From PHAA01 sp034927445 (lineage in GTDB: Bacteria; Bacillota; Syntrophomonadia; Syntrophomonadales; Syntrophomonadaceae): DNA of 64,000 nucleotides. Below the pieces are notes generated by a model. That model was not told the DNA's origin and did no database searches. It saw nothing but the letters and a program-made list of their open reading frames with translations. A program made the position numbers and the translations under genes. Numbering within the stretch: the first letter of the stretch is position 1; each line of letters opens with the position of its first letter. The DNA is taken from assembly GCA_034927445.1 (NCBI GenBank), contig JAYFPZ010000008.1, positions 124,001 through 188,000 of the forward strand. Direction: 5' to 3'. Shown in pieces: positions 8,572 to 16,298 of the stretch.

Positions 8572-9258
8572 GTGAATGTTGCATTTATACCGGTAAGGGG
8601 TGGTAGTAAGTCGATACCACTAAAGAATATAAAGCTCATTGCCGGAAAACCACTTGTGTACTGGACTATCAAGTCAGCATGCGAGTGTAAATATATAGAC
8701 CGCGTATTTATTTCTACGGACAGTGAACGAATACGGAAAACAGTCGATAGTTTTGGCTTTTCAAAAGCCGAAACTATCGAACGAAGCTCAGAAACGGCCA
8801 CAGACACGGCTTCGACCGAATCCGCTATGCTTGAATTTGCCACTAAGTATGATTTTGAAAACATTGTACTCATTCAGGCCACTTCGCCTCTGTTGACAGC
8901 CGCGGATTTAAATGGAGGATTCGAGCTGTTCGGCCAGCCAGGAACGGACAGTGTATTTTCCGCATTTCGAAACTGGCAGTTCCTATGGAAAACCAACGAG
9001 GAAAACATTGCTTATCCGGATCAGTACGATCCTGCGCACCGTCCGAGGCGGCAGGATCATAGCGGCTACTTGATTGAAAATGGTGCATTCTATATTACAA
9101 AAAAAGAATTGCTGATAGCAAACAGTTGCAGGCTCTCGGGCACTATTCGTACTTATGAAATGGGTCGGATGGCATCGCTGGAAATCGACGAACCGGATGA
9201 TTTTACGGTTATAGATATGTACTTAAAATATAGACAAAATCAGGAAGATGGGGATTGA
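8572..9258 (+). CDS. NeuA-like acylneuraminate/ulosonate cytidylyltransferase
   Basis: A 228-residue nucleotidyltransferase that activates a 2-keto-3-deoxy acid with CTP. The N-terminal VAFIPVRGGSKSIPLKNI is the CTP-binding motif of NeuA, PseF and KdsB-like enzymes; RPRRQDH near residue 162 and the terminal IDEPDDF, with a metal-binding aspartate, are also typical. The start is GTG at 8572, 4 bases after the NeuB-like stop, so the two are co-translated. It should act last among the cytoplasmic activation steps before a transferase such as the DUF115-like protein. The exact sugar (sialic, legionaminic or other) cannot be read from sequence alone. Confidence 0.88.
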   Translation: MNVAFIPVRGGSKSIPLKNIKLIAGKPLVYWTIKSACECKYIDRVFISTDSERIRKTVDSFGFSKAETIERSSETATDTASTESAMLEFATKYDFENIVLIQATSPLLTAADLNGGFELFGQPGTDSVFSAFRNWQFLWKTNEENIAYPDQYDPAHRPRRQDHSGYLIENGAFYITKKELLIANSCRLSGTIRTYEMGRMASLEIDEPDDFTVIDMYLKYRQNQEDGD

Positions 9259-9307
9259 TGATTATGAAAGAGAATAACCAATAATCTAATGAAAGCAGGG
9301 AAAGTTT

Positions 9308-10327
9308 ATGATTAAAAAATATGGCAAATATATCGATATGCGAAATATCAATAGAGATATAAACAAAATGAAAGATATGATTGAAGGGGTAAGAAAATCA
9401 TCTGAGGAAAACCGGACACCCTATAATTCGGAAACTCGCTACAAATGTAGGATATGTAACCATGATGACTATGAGTTATATTTAAACATACATGGATATC
9501 AGTATTGTGAATGCAAGAATTGTCAGTCCGTTTTTCTTGCTAATCTCCCGAACGTCAAAAAATTGTACGAGGGCATTCCTGATACGCCTATCGGGCATTT
9601 TCTAGACAAAGAAATATTCAAAAAACGGGTAGAAATGATTGCCCAGCCCAAAGTTGATTTTGTTGCGGACGTTTCAAGAGAAATAGGTTTTTCAATTAAT
9701 CAATGGCTGGACATAGGATGCGGAGTAGGAGAGACTTTATGTGCTTTGAAAACGTCGAAGGGCAGTTATTCCGTAATCGGAATTGAAAGTGATTTAAGGG
9801 AAATTAGTTTTGCCAGAGAAGAAAACGATCTGGAAATAATCGAAGGATATATTGATTATAAAAATAGGAATAATGAGATAGAGAGCGCAATAAAAAATTC
9901 CTCTGTTGTTTCATTTTTTAATGTTCTGGAACATGTCGAAGAACCTGGGGAGTTTATTGATTATATTTATCGTCATATGGCAAAAGGTGCTTTACTGGTT
10001 TTTGAAGTACCGATGCATCCATCACTGGCATCGTTTGCTAACCTAACCGCGAATGGTAATATTTTTCGCCATATTCTTCCCCCCATTCATTTATATGTAT
10101 TTTCTTATAAAGCAGCTGGTATGCTTTTGGAAAATAAATTTGAACTGCTTGCTACATGGGGATTTGGACAAGGTTTTTCTGATATTATAAATAACGCGGT
10201 AATTAATTCAGGTATCGAAAATTCGGATTTATATAATCAAATTTTAAATGTGACTAATGAAATTCAAAAAACAATTGATGAAAATAATCTTTCGGATCAA
10301 ATGCTTTTTATAGCTCGAAAAATATAA
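9308..10327 (+). CDS. Class I SAM-dependent methyltransferase with N-terminal zinc-binding knuckles
   Basis: A 339-residue protein. Residues ~40-75 hold two paired cysteine knuckles (YKCRICNH and CECKNCQSVF) that likely bind zinc. The SAM-binding motif WLDIGCGVGE is near residue 137, followed by the acidic motif II VIGIESD and SFFNVLEHVEEPGEF. This architecture (C-x2-C zinc knuckle plus Methyltransf_12-type domain) is common in sugar C- or O-methylation in surface glycan clusters. The gene is clearly AT-richer than the NeuB/NeuA genes before it, which suggests separate acquisition. The substrate is unknown. Confidence 0.75.
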   Translation: MIKKYGKYIDMRNINRDINKMKDMIEGVRKSSEENRTPYNSETRYKCRICNHDDYELYLNIHGYQYCECKNCQSVFLANLPNVKKLYEGIPDTPIGHFLDKEIFKKRVEMIAQPKVDFVADVSREIGFSINQWLDIGCGVGETLCALKTSKGSYSVIGIESDLREISFAREENDLEIIEGYIDYKNRNNEIESAIKNSSVVSFFNVLEHVEEPGEFIDYIYRHMAKGALLVFEVPMHPSLASFANLTANGNIFRHILPPIHLYVFSYKAAGMLLENKFELLATWGFGQGFSDIINNAVINSGIENSDLYNQILNVTNEIQKTIDENNLSDQMLFIARKI

Positions 10328-10361
10328 AGGAAGACTCAAATGAGAGGATTTTAATAAAAGA

Positions 10362-10445
10362 ATGCTTGAAAAACTTAAAAAAACAAGTTTCTATTTGAAG
10401 AACTTGTTAAACGTGACTTTAATGTTTCCTATAAATGAACAGTAG
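10362..10445 (+). pseudogene. Remnant of an ABC-2 polysaccharide exporter permease N-terminus
   Basis: Starting at ATG 10362 the frame gives MLEKLKK; after a one-base frame change it continues FLFEELVKRDF and then stops. The intact permease on the opposite strand (start 12549) begins MLEKLKS and continues FLFEELVKRDF, so this is a paralogous permease start cut off after about 25 codons and frameshifted. It lies between the methyltransferase and a broken phosphatase, at the point where gene orientation flips. It therefore looks like a recombination scar. Too short to be functional. Confidence 0.7.
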
Positions 10446-10488
10446 TATAGCAATTATTAAATAAATATCTGCGAGAGGGCCAAAGCCT

Positions 10489-10960
10489 TTGAAAAAATCA
10501 AGCTTCTTTTTATAGACGTTGATGGTACTCTGACGGACGGCAAAATCTATATGTCTTCAAACGGTGAGCTTTTTAAAGCATTTAATGTCAAAGACGGTTG
10601 CGGCATCCATGACATCCTGCCGCAGGTCGGCATAACACCCGTTATATTACCGGCCGAGAGTCTGAAATCCTATTGAACCGCTGCAGGGAGCTTAACGTCT
10701 CACACATATATCAGGGCGTAAAGAACAAACCTGAAAAGATGGATGAGATCATGCACGATTTTGGAGTTACCGGTGACTATGCAGCCTATATCGGCGGCGA
10801 CATAAACGACCTGAATGGGATGAAAAAGGTCGCCGTGGCCGGCTACCCTGCGGATGCTTCGGGAACGATAAAGAAAATCTCATCCTATGTGTGCCGGGCG
10901 AAGGGTGGCGAAGGTGCTGTACGCGAATTTATTGAGTGGCTGATAGAAGAGTACAAGTAA
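10489..10960 (+). pseudogene. Frameshifted KdsC-like HAD phosphatase
   Basis: The first part reads IKLLFIDVDGTLTDGKIYM (HAD motif I) through GITPVI, then meets a stop near 10,674. The continuation TGRESEILLNRCRELN, with motif IV YIGGDINDL, is in the next frame and runs to 10,960. One missing base near 10,650 accounts for the break. There is also no in-frame start codon for the first part unless one more A is restored in the A-run near 10,492. It is a paralogue of the gene at 6615. It could be genuine decay or homopolymer sequencing errors; the neighbouring permease fragment favours decay. Confidence 0.75.
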
Positions 10961-10990
10961 CATGCTGTGACATTGAAGCATTGGGGAAGC

Positions 10991-11018
10991 TGATTGCAAG
11001 AAAGTAAAGCAATCTTTT
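10991..11018. terminator. Possible terminator between converging genes
   Basis: GATTGC and GCAATC form a 6-bp stem around an 11-base loop, followed by TTTTATT. It sits where the plus-strand cluster meets the 3' end of the minus-strand ABC transporter operon. The stem is short, so this is tentative. Confidence 0.35.
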
Positions 11019-11763
11019 ATTCTCTGATTACTCCACTCTCAAGAAATGTCTCGTATCGGTCGCAAATGGGTTTTGTGTCACCGAATGTGATCTGCTTCCC
11101 TTTATGCAGCCAGAGTACCTTGTTGCACATGCTCCGTATCTGCTCCAAAGAATGAGACACCAGAATCGTCGTTGAACCACCGGAGATAATCTCACGCATT
11201 TTTGCCTCGCTCTTTTTGCGAAAGGCGCCATCCCCCACGGAAAGCACTTCATCGAGAATAAGGATTTCCGGCTTTACCAGAGATGCTATAGAAAACGCCA
11301 GACGGGATTTCATACCGGAGGAAAGCTGCTTAAAAGGTCTGTCTTGAAATTCCTCCAGTTCGGCAAAAGCGATGATTTGCGGATACATCGCGTTCATGAA
11401 ATTACGGGTGTAGCCCAGCATAGCGCCGCGAAGATAGGTATTTTCTTTTACGGTTAGATCCCCGTCAAATCCGGACGCAAGTTCTAAAAGCGCTGCTATG
11501 TTGCCATTTCTTGTAACCCGGCCTTGAGTGGGCTCCATGATACCGGAAATCGCTTTCAATAACGTTGATTTTCCTGCCCCGTTTGTTCCTATGATACCCA
11601 GCATATCTCCCTCGGCAATTTCAAAGGACACCCCGTCCACCGCCAGGAAATTCTTGACCTGATAGTTTTTCTTTAATCGGCGCATAACATATTCTTTTAG
11701 TCCGATATCTTTAAAATCCCCCGTAATGTAACAGATGGATACGTTTTCGAGTTTGAGTATCAT
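11017..11763 (-). CDS. ABC transporter ATP-binding protein for polysaccharide/teichoic acid export (Wzt/TagH-like)
   Basis: A 248-residue ATPase. Walker A is GTNGAGKST near residue 58, the signature is LSSGMKSRLAFS, Walker B is ILILDEVLSVGD, and the switch histidine is in LVSHS. The N-terminal extension with a YVMRRLKK segment is typical of the KpsT/TagH/Wzt N-type class that pairs with ABC-2 permeases. There is no C-terminal carbohydrate-binding domain as in long Wzt proteins. It follows the permease gene by 15 bases on the minus strand, forming a complete exporter. It probably exports the glycan made by the upstream cluster; the cargo is inferred. Confidence 0.9.
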   Translation of the reverse strand: MILKLENVSICYITGDFKDIGLKEYVMRRLKKNYQVKNFLAVDGVSFEIAEGDMLGIIGTNGAGKSTLLKAISGIMEPTQGRVTRNGNIAALLELASGFDGDLTVKENTYLRGAMLGYTRNFMNAMYPQIIAFAELEEFQDRPFKQLSSGMKSRLAFSIASLVKPEILILDEVLSVGDGAFRKKSEAKMREIISGGSTTILVSHSLEQIRSMCNKVLWLHKGKQITFGDTKPICDRYETFLESGVIRE

Positions 11764-11778
11764 TTCATATATCCTCCG

Positions 11779-12549
11779 TCATACATAATACAAAAACTTA
11801 TGATTATATTTTTTGTACATCCAGCAGCCTATAACAAATACAGTTAACGCATAAAAAGCCAGGAGCAGGTGAAAGGCCGGCTCAGGAATGTCGTTTTCAA
11901 TAACGATCTTTCTGAAATACCGGATACATACATAAATGGGATTTAAGTAAAACAAATACTGCATTTTTAATGGAAAAGCCTCGATATTGTAAAAGATCGC
12001 GGATAAGTACATCAAAAGCTGGGTAAATACGCGGTACAGATATTCAATATCCTTGAAAAATACAAATAAAGCCGACAAAATAAGTCCTACGCCCAAGTTA
12101 AAAACAATCAAACAGATAATCGGGAAAAGCAGAAAGATGTACTTCCAAGTGAAATGCAGACCCGGCTCCGCTATGATAAAGCCAAAAAAGATAAGCAGTA
12201 TCAGCCCAAAATTAATTAATGCCGAGACATTCTTGGAAAACAAAAATAAATATTTGGGCACATTCACTTTGGTAAATATGCCGGAATTTCCTACCAAGGA
12301 ATGCATTCCTTCGTTGGTTGCCTCCGAAAAATAGCTAAATACGATCTGCCCGGCAAACAAATAGATGATGTAATGCTCGGTTGTCCGTCCGAAAAATTGT
12401 GTAAAAACAAGGGCCATTACCAGAAGCATAAGTAGTGGAGACAATACGCTCCATACCATTCCCAGCGCTGTTCTTTTGTATTTCTTTTTAAAATCACGCT
12501 TTACCAGTTCTTCAAATAAAAACTGGTAACTTTTAAGCTTTTCTAACAT
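11779..12549 (-). CDS. ABC-2 type polysaccharide/polyol phosphate export permease (Wzm/TagG-like)
   Basis: A 256-residue membrane protein with about six hydrophobic segments. The N-terminal LVKRDFKKKYKRTALG before the first membrane span (WSVLSPLLMLLVMALVF) is the standard start of TagG/Wzm permeases, and the C-terminal half holds the INP-Y loop typical of ABC2_membrane proteins. It is first in a two-gene minus-strand operon with its ATPase. A truncated second copy of its first ~25 codons lies at 10,362, evidence of an earlier duplicate or replaced exporter. Confidence 0.9.
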   Translation of the reverse strand: MLEKLKSYQFLFEELVKRDFKKKYKRTALGMVWSVLSPLLMLLVMALVFTQFFGRTTEHYIIYLFAGQIVFSYFSEATNEGMHSLVGNSGIFTKVNVPKYLFLFSKNVSALINFGLILLIFFGFIIAEPGLHFTWKYIFLLFPIICLIVFNLGVGLILSALFVFFKDIEYLYRVFTQLLMYLSAIFYNIEAFPLKMQYLFYLNPIYVCIRYFRKIVIENDIPEPAFHLLLAFYALTVFVIGCWMYKKYNHKFLYYV

Positions 12550-12851
12550 TTTTAGAACCCCTTATGATTAAACCTACTGGTCAAAATTTGTGCATCTCTT
12601 ACACTTTGATAAGGCAAATAAATTATGGTCAGCGGTGATTCTTTGTACTTTCAGTTATTAAAGTCTTTATTTAAAAACATTCATTAATTGTAAGTGAAAA
12701 TAAAATTATAGATATTAAATCCTGAAATGCAGCGTTTTTTAGCAAGTATATCATATAAAAGGGATGCGGGCTTAAGATTCAGTAAGATGGGGTCAGCGTT
12801 CTTCCTGGATAGTGGAATAAGTAGAGAATGATAACTTTATCTTCAATGAGG
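12550..12851. other. Intergenic AT-rich region upstream of the exporter operon
   Basis: A 302-base AT-rich stretch between the galE stop and the permease start, both on the minus strand. It should contain the exporter promoter; a TATAAT box can be seen on the minus strand near 12,705, but no convincing -35 partner. No open frame or hairpin terminator for galE was recognised. Confidence 0.4.
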
Positions 12852-13856
12852 TCAGGTTAAACGGCTGTGGCGAATAAACCCCCAGGAATCCATACACATT
12901 TCTTTGAGACCGCGGTCGGCTTTCCAGCCCAATTCCCTTTGGGCTTTGCCCGGATCGGCATAGCATTCGGCGATATCGCCGGGTCGGCGGGGAGCTATGC
13001 GGAAGTTTACCTTCTGGCCGGTCGCTTCTTCGAAGGTCCTGATCACTTCCAGAACGCTGTAGCCCTTGCCGGTGCCCAGGTTATATGTTTCCGCACCAGT
13101 AGAGGACATTATCTTCTCCAGGGCTTTTACGTGCCCCCGGCAAAGATCAACGACATGAATATAATCTCTGATTCCGGTGCCATCCGGGGTGGAATAGTCA
13201 TTGCCGAAAACATTGAGAATCTCCAGATCTCCGGCTGCCACCCGGGCTATAAAAGGCATCAGGTTGTTGGGGATGCCGTTGGGGTCTTCCCCGATCAAAC
13301 CACTGGCATGGGCGCCAATAGGATTGAAATATCGCAGCAGGGCAATGCTCCAGGTTAGATCAGAGGTATACAGGTCCCTCAGGATATTCTCAATTATCAG
13401 CTTGGTACTGCCATAAGGATTGGTTGGAGCCAGCGGAAAATCTTCCAGTATAGGCACGCTGGCGGGGTCGCCGTAAACCGTGGCGGAGGAGCTGAAGACC
13501 AGCCTTTTGACCCCATATTGAGCCATGGTTTGAAAAAGGATCAGAGAACCTCCCACATTATTATGATAGTACCGCAAAGGTTGGGCAACCGACTCACCCA
13601 CCGCTTTAAGCCCGGCAAAGTGCATAACCGCATCAATGGGGTGGTCATCAAAAATCCGGTTCATAGCCCGACGATCAAGGATATCGGCTTCAAAGAAGAG
13701 AAAACTGCGGCCGGTGATCTGTTTTATACGCTGGATAGCCTCAGGCTTGGAATTGGAAAAGTTATCACAAACAATGATATCATAGCCTGCCTGTAAGAGT
13801 TCCACACAGGCATGACTGCCGATGTACCCTGCCCCGCCGGTAATTAATATCGCCAT
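12852..13856 (-). CDS. galE: UDP-glucose 4-epimerase
   Basis: A 334-residue extended short-chain dehydrogenase. The N-terminal ILITGGAGYIGSHACVEL is the NAD-binding motif, SSSATVYGDP holds the catalytic serine/threonine, YGSTK is the catalytic YxxxK, and GTGIRDYIHVVDL is the classic GalE motif. The length is normal (330-340). It interconverts UDP-glucose and UDP-galactose (or the N-acetyl forms) and so feeds galactose into the surface glycans of this region. GGGAGGG lies just before the ATG. It is transcribed alone from a sigma-A-like promoter at 13,890-13,918. Confidence 0.95.
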   Translation of the reverse strand: MAILITGGAGYIGSHACVELLQAGYDIIVCDNFSNSKPEAIQRIKQITGRSFLFFEADILDRRAMNRIFDDHPIDAVMHFAGLKAVGESVAQPLRYYHNNVGGSLILFQTMAQYGVKRLVFSSSATVYGDPASVPILEDFPLAPTNPYGSTKLIIENILRDLYTSDLTWSIALLRYFNPIGAHASGLIGEDPNGIPNNLMPFIARVAAGDLEILNVFGNDYSTPDGTGIRDYIHVVDLCRGHVKALEKIMSSTGAETYNLGTGKGYSVLEVIRTFEEATGQKVNFRIAPRRPGDIAECYADPGKAQRELGWKADRGLKEMCMDSWGFIRHSRLT

Positions 13857-13889
13857 AATTGCCCTCCCGTCATGGGGTTTGTGACTAAT

Positions 13890-13918
13890 ATGTTAATCAC
13901 TCTGAGGAAGGTGGTCAA
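13890..13918 (-). promoter_or_regulatory. Sigma-A-like promoter of galE
   Basis: On the minus strand TTGACC (13918-13913) and TAACAT (13895-13890) are separated by 17 bases, about 34 bases before the galE start. The -35 is near consensus; the -10 matches 4 of 6. Confidence 0.5.
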
Positions 13919-14115
13919 GTTTAAAGGCATATTTTTAAGAAAAAATTAAGCTAATATGCAAGATAGATGTCGTATTATTAGTATAAATGAGTAGGCATAG
14001 CATCTTTACCTGCATTTACCTGGATTGGAATGCAGGAAAAATGGCAAAGAAGGCAGAAATAACTGTTTAATGATATAGTCTGTAAATGCTGGTCAATATT
14101 AAAAAGGGTGGTTAT

Positions 14116-16257
14116 ATGTTTAATTTAATGAAAATAAAGTACTTTCTAGCTCTACTAGCGTTCACGGTCTCTCTATACATATCTTTTCTTTTATCTCCAA
14201 TTCCTGATCAAGCCTCTGCGGCTACCGGAATAGTAACCGGCAGCGTTGTTAATATTCGAGCCGGGGCGGGGACCCAGTATGCCATAGCCGGAACCGTTTA
14301 TAAAGATACCACGGTAACCATCCTGTCTAAGAGCGGGGATTGGTATCAGATCCAGTGCGGGCAAACGGTGGGTTGGGTAAACCAGTCACTTTTGAGTGCG
14401 GAGGCTGGATCTGTTCAGGCCAAGACCCCTACTCAGACTCCGACCCCGACAGTTATTCTGGACGGACAGCAAATGCAGTTTAACGTTGCTCCCCAGGTGG
14501 AAAACGGGCGCATTTTAGTTCCTCTGCGGGCAATTTTTGAGGCTATGGGGGCGTCGGTACAATGGAATCAGGATACCCTAACGGCTACAGCCACCCGCGG
14601 TTCAACCACCGTAGTAATGCCTTTGAATTCGGTAACCCCCATTGTAAATGGGAAAATATGGCCTTTAGATGTACCCGGTAAAGTTGTAAACGAGCGTATT
14701 TTAGCCCCGCTGCGGTTTGTGGGGGAAGCCCTGGGCGGTACCGTAGTTTGGGATAATGCTTCTTATTCTGCTGTTTTGCAGAGCCCTTCTACCCCTTCTA
14801 CAGGCGGCAGCGCTGTAACTGTAACAGCGGTCAAGGTAGGAGATTATACGGTCAACCTGCGCAGCGGACCAGATACAACCTATGCTGCGGTTGATTCTGC
14901 CACTGCCGGTGAGATCCTCCCGGTTGCAGCCCAACAGAATGGGTGGTATCAGGTCAGCCGGGGCGGAACGAAAGCATGGGTAGCCGGTTGGCTGGTCAGC
15001 CCAACAACCGGGGGGCAGCCGGCAGATCCTCCCGTAGTCTCAAATCCCGACCCTGTGGATGAATTGGAGGGGTTGACTCTCTCATCCCAGCGTACCTCCG
15101 CCGGGGTTAGTATAATAATGGAATCCGCAGATAAGCTGGACAAGACTGTTAATAAAGACACTAACCAAGTCCGGTACGTATTTGATGACATGCAGATATC
15201 CGGTACGAGTAGTTTGAAGGAGTATCTGGGGAATGGGGCTGTCACTGCCACGGGCTCCAACCAGGGAGATAACGCTGTAGTAACTATTCAGTTGCCCAGC
15301 GGGGTGAAGTATCAGACCAGCACTGAAAACAATGGCCGGAAAGAAATATTGTTCATCCCCAACTTCATCAGCAGCGTATCCCGGAGTACCTTTGGCAGCA
15401 GCGGTGAAAAGATTGCCGTTACTGCAGTTACCTCAGTGGGGTATACGACTGAAACCGAAAGCGACCAACTCGAGGTGACATTCAAAAACGCTCTGCCTGG
15501 TTGGGCTTCTCCCAGCTATACCTACAGTAAATCTTTGATCAAAAGTATGGAGATTGAAAGTAAGGGAAAAGACGGGTCAGTTTTAACTATAACTACGGTT
15601 AAACCGGCTAAATTTTCGGTTGGGCTGAACTCTGACGGAACCACTCTGAATATTCTTTTTATTGACCGGAGCGAATGGGAGAACCGGGATCCGATCGTAG
15701 TTCTTGATGCTGGACACGGCGGGAGTGATCCGGGAGCCAGCGGCTCTTACCTGAAGGAAAAAGACGTAAGTTTGGCTGTAACCCTGAAAGCCGGGCAACT
15801 GCTTACCGCCAAGGGAATCAGAGTCATATACACCCGCACTGATGATACTTTTGTAGAGCTGATCGACAGAAGTGATATAGCCAACTTCTATAACGCCGCA
15901 GTATTTGTTTCAGTGCATTGCAATGCCAGTACCAGTCGTACTCCTTCGGGAACGGAGACATATTGTTATTATCCCCTGGAGGATCCCCAGCTCTATTTGC
16001 AGAAGGACGAACGCTATAATCTGGCGCTTAGGCTGCAGCAGGCTCTAGTAGCCAATTTAGGCCTAAACGACCGCGGAGTTAAAGAGATGAACCTGTCAGT
16101 ACTGCGGGAATCAACGATGCCGTCAGCTTTGGTCGAGTTGGGCTTTATCAGTACTCCAACCGAAGAAGCATTAATGCAGCAACAGCAATTCAAGGACAGG
16201 GCGGCCGAGGCTATAGCCAATGCCATAGCCGGTTATATGCAGGCAAATGTAAAATGA
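14116..16257 (+). CDS. Secreted N-acetylmuramoyl-L-alanine amidase with SH3, stalk and AMIN domains
   Basis: The ATG at 14116 is preferred over 14086 because AAAGGGTGG lies just before it and the product then begins with a clean signal peptide. Domains in order: SH3b (~30-85), copper amine oxidase N-terminal-like 'stalk' domain (~110-220), second SH3b (~230-290), AMIN-like region (~305-430) and a C-terminal Amidase_3 domain (~520-710). The zinc ligands are visible: histidine in DAGHGGSDPG, glutamate in the LKEKDVS segment and histidine in SVHCNAS, with the catalytic glutamate in LVELGFIS. It cleaves the stem peptide from N-acetylmuramic acid during wall remodelling. It is followed closely by the SLH protease. 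Confidence 0.93.
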   Translation: MFNLMKIKYFLALLAFTVSLYISFLLSPIPDQASAATGIVTGSVVNIRAGAGTQYAIAGTVYKDTTVTILSKSGDWYQIQCGQTVGWVNQSLLSAEAGSVQAKTPTQTPTPTVILDGQQMQFNVAPQVENGRILVPLRAIFEAMGASVQWNQDTLTATATRGSTTVVMPLNSVTPIVNGKIWPLDVPGKVVNERILAPLRFVGEALGGTVVWDNASYSAVLQSPSTPSTGGSAVTVTAVKVGDYTVNLRSGPDTTYAAVDSATAGEILPVAAQQNGWYQVSRGGTKAWVAGWLVSPTTGGQPADPPVVSNPDPVDELEGLTLSSQRTSAGVSIIMESADKLDKTVNKDTNQVRYVFDDMQISGTSSLKEYLGNGAVTATGSNQGDNAVVTIQLPSGVKYQTSTENNGRKEILFIPNFISSVSRSTFGSSGEKIAVTAVTSVGYTTETESDQLEVTFKNALPGWASPSYTYSKSLIKSMEIESKGKDGSVLTITTVKPAKFSVGLNSDGTTLNILFIDRSEWENRDPIVVLDAGHGGSDPGASGSYLKEKDVSLAVTLKAGQLLTAKGIRVIYTRTDDTFVELIDRSDIANFYNAAVFVSVHCNASTSRTPSGTETYCYYPLEDPQLYLQKDERYNLALRLQQALVANLGLNDRGVKEMNLSVLRESTMPSALVELGFISTPTEEALMQQQQFKDRAAEAIANAIAGYMQANVK

Positions 16258-16298
16258 TTCCCGGCGGCTTATTTCAGAGATTTTAGGAGTTTACATAC

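Noticed and set aside
13990..14085. Hairpin CCTGCATT/AATGCAGG upstream of the amidase as a riboswitch
   Set aside because: An 8-bp stem is present (14,009-14,036), but I could not match conserved bases of c-di-GMP or c-di-AMP riboswitches.
14086..14115. Upstream ATG 14086 as amidase start
   Set aside because: No ribosome binding site before it, and it would place ten residues ahead of a clean signal peptide.
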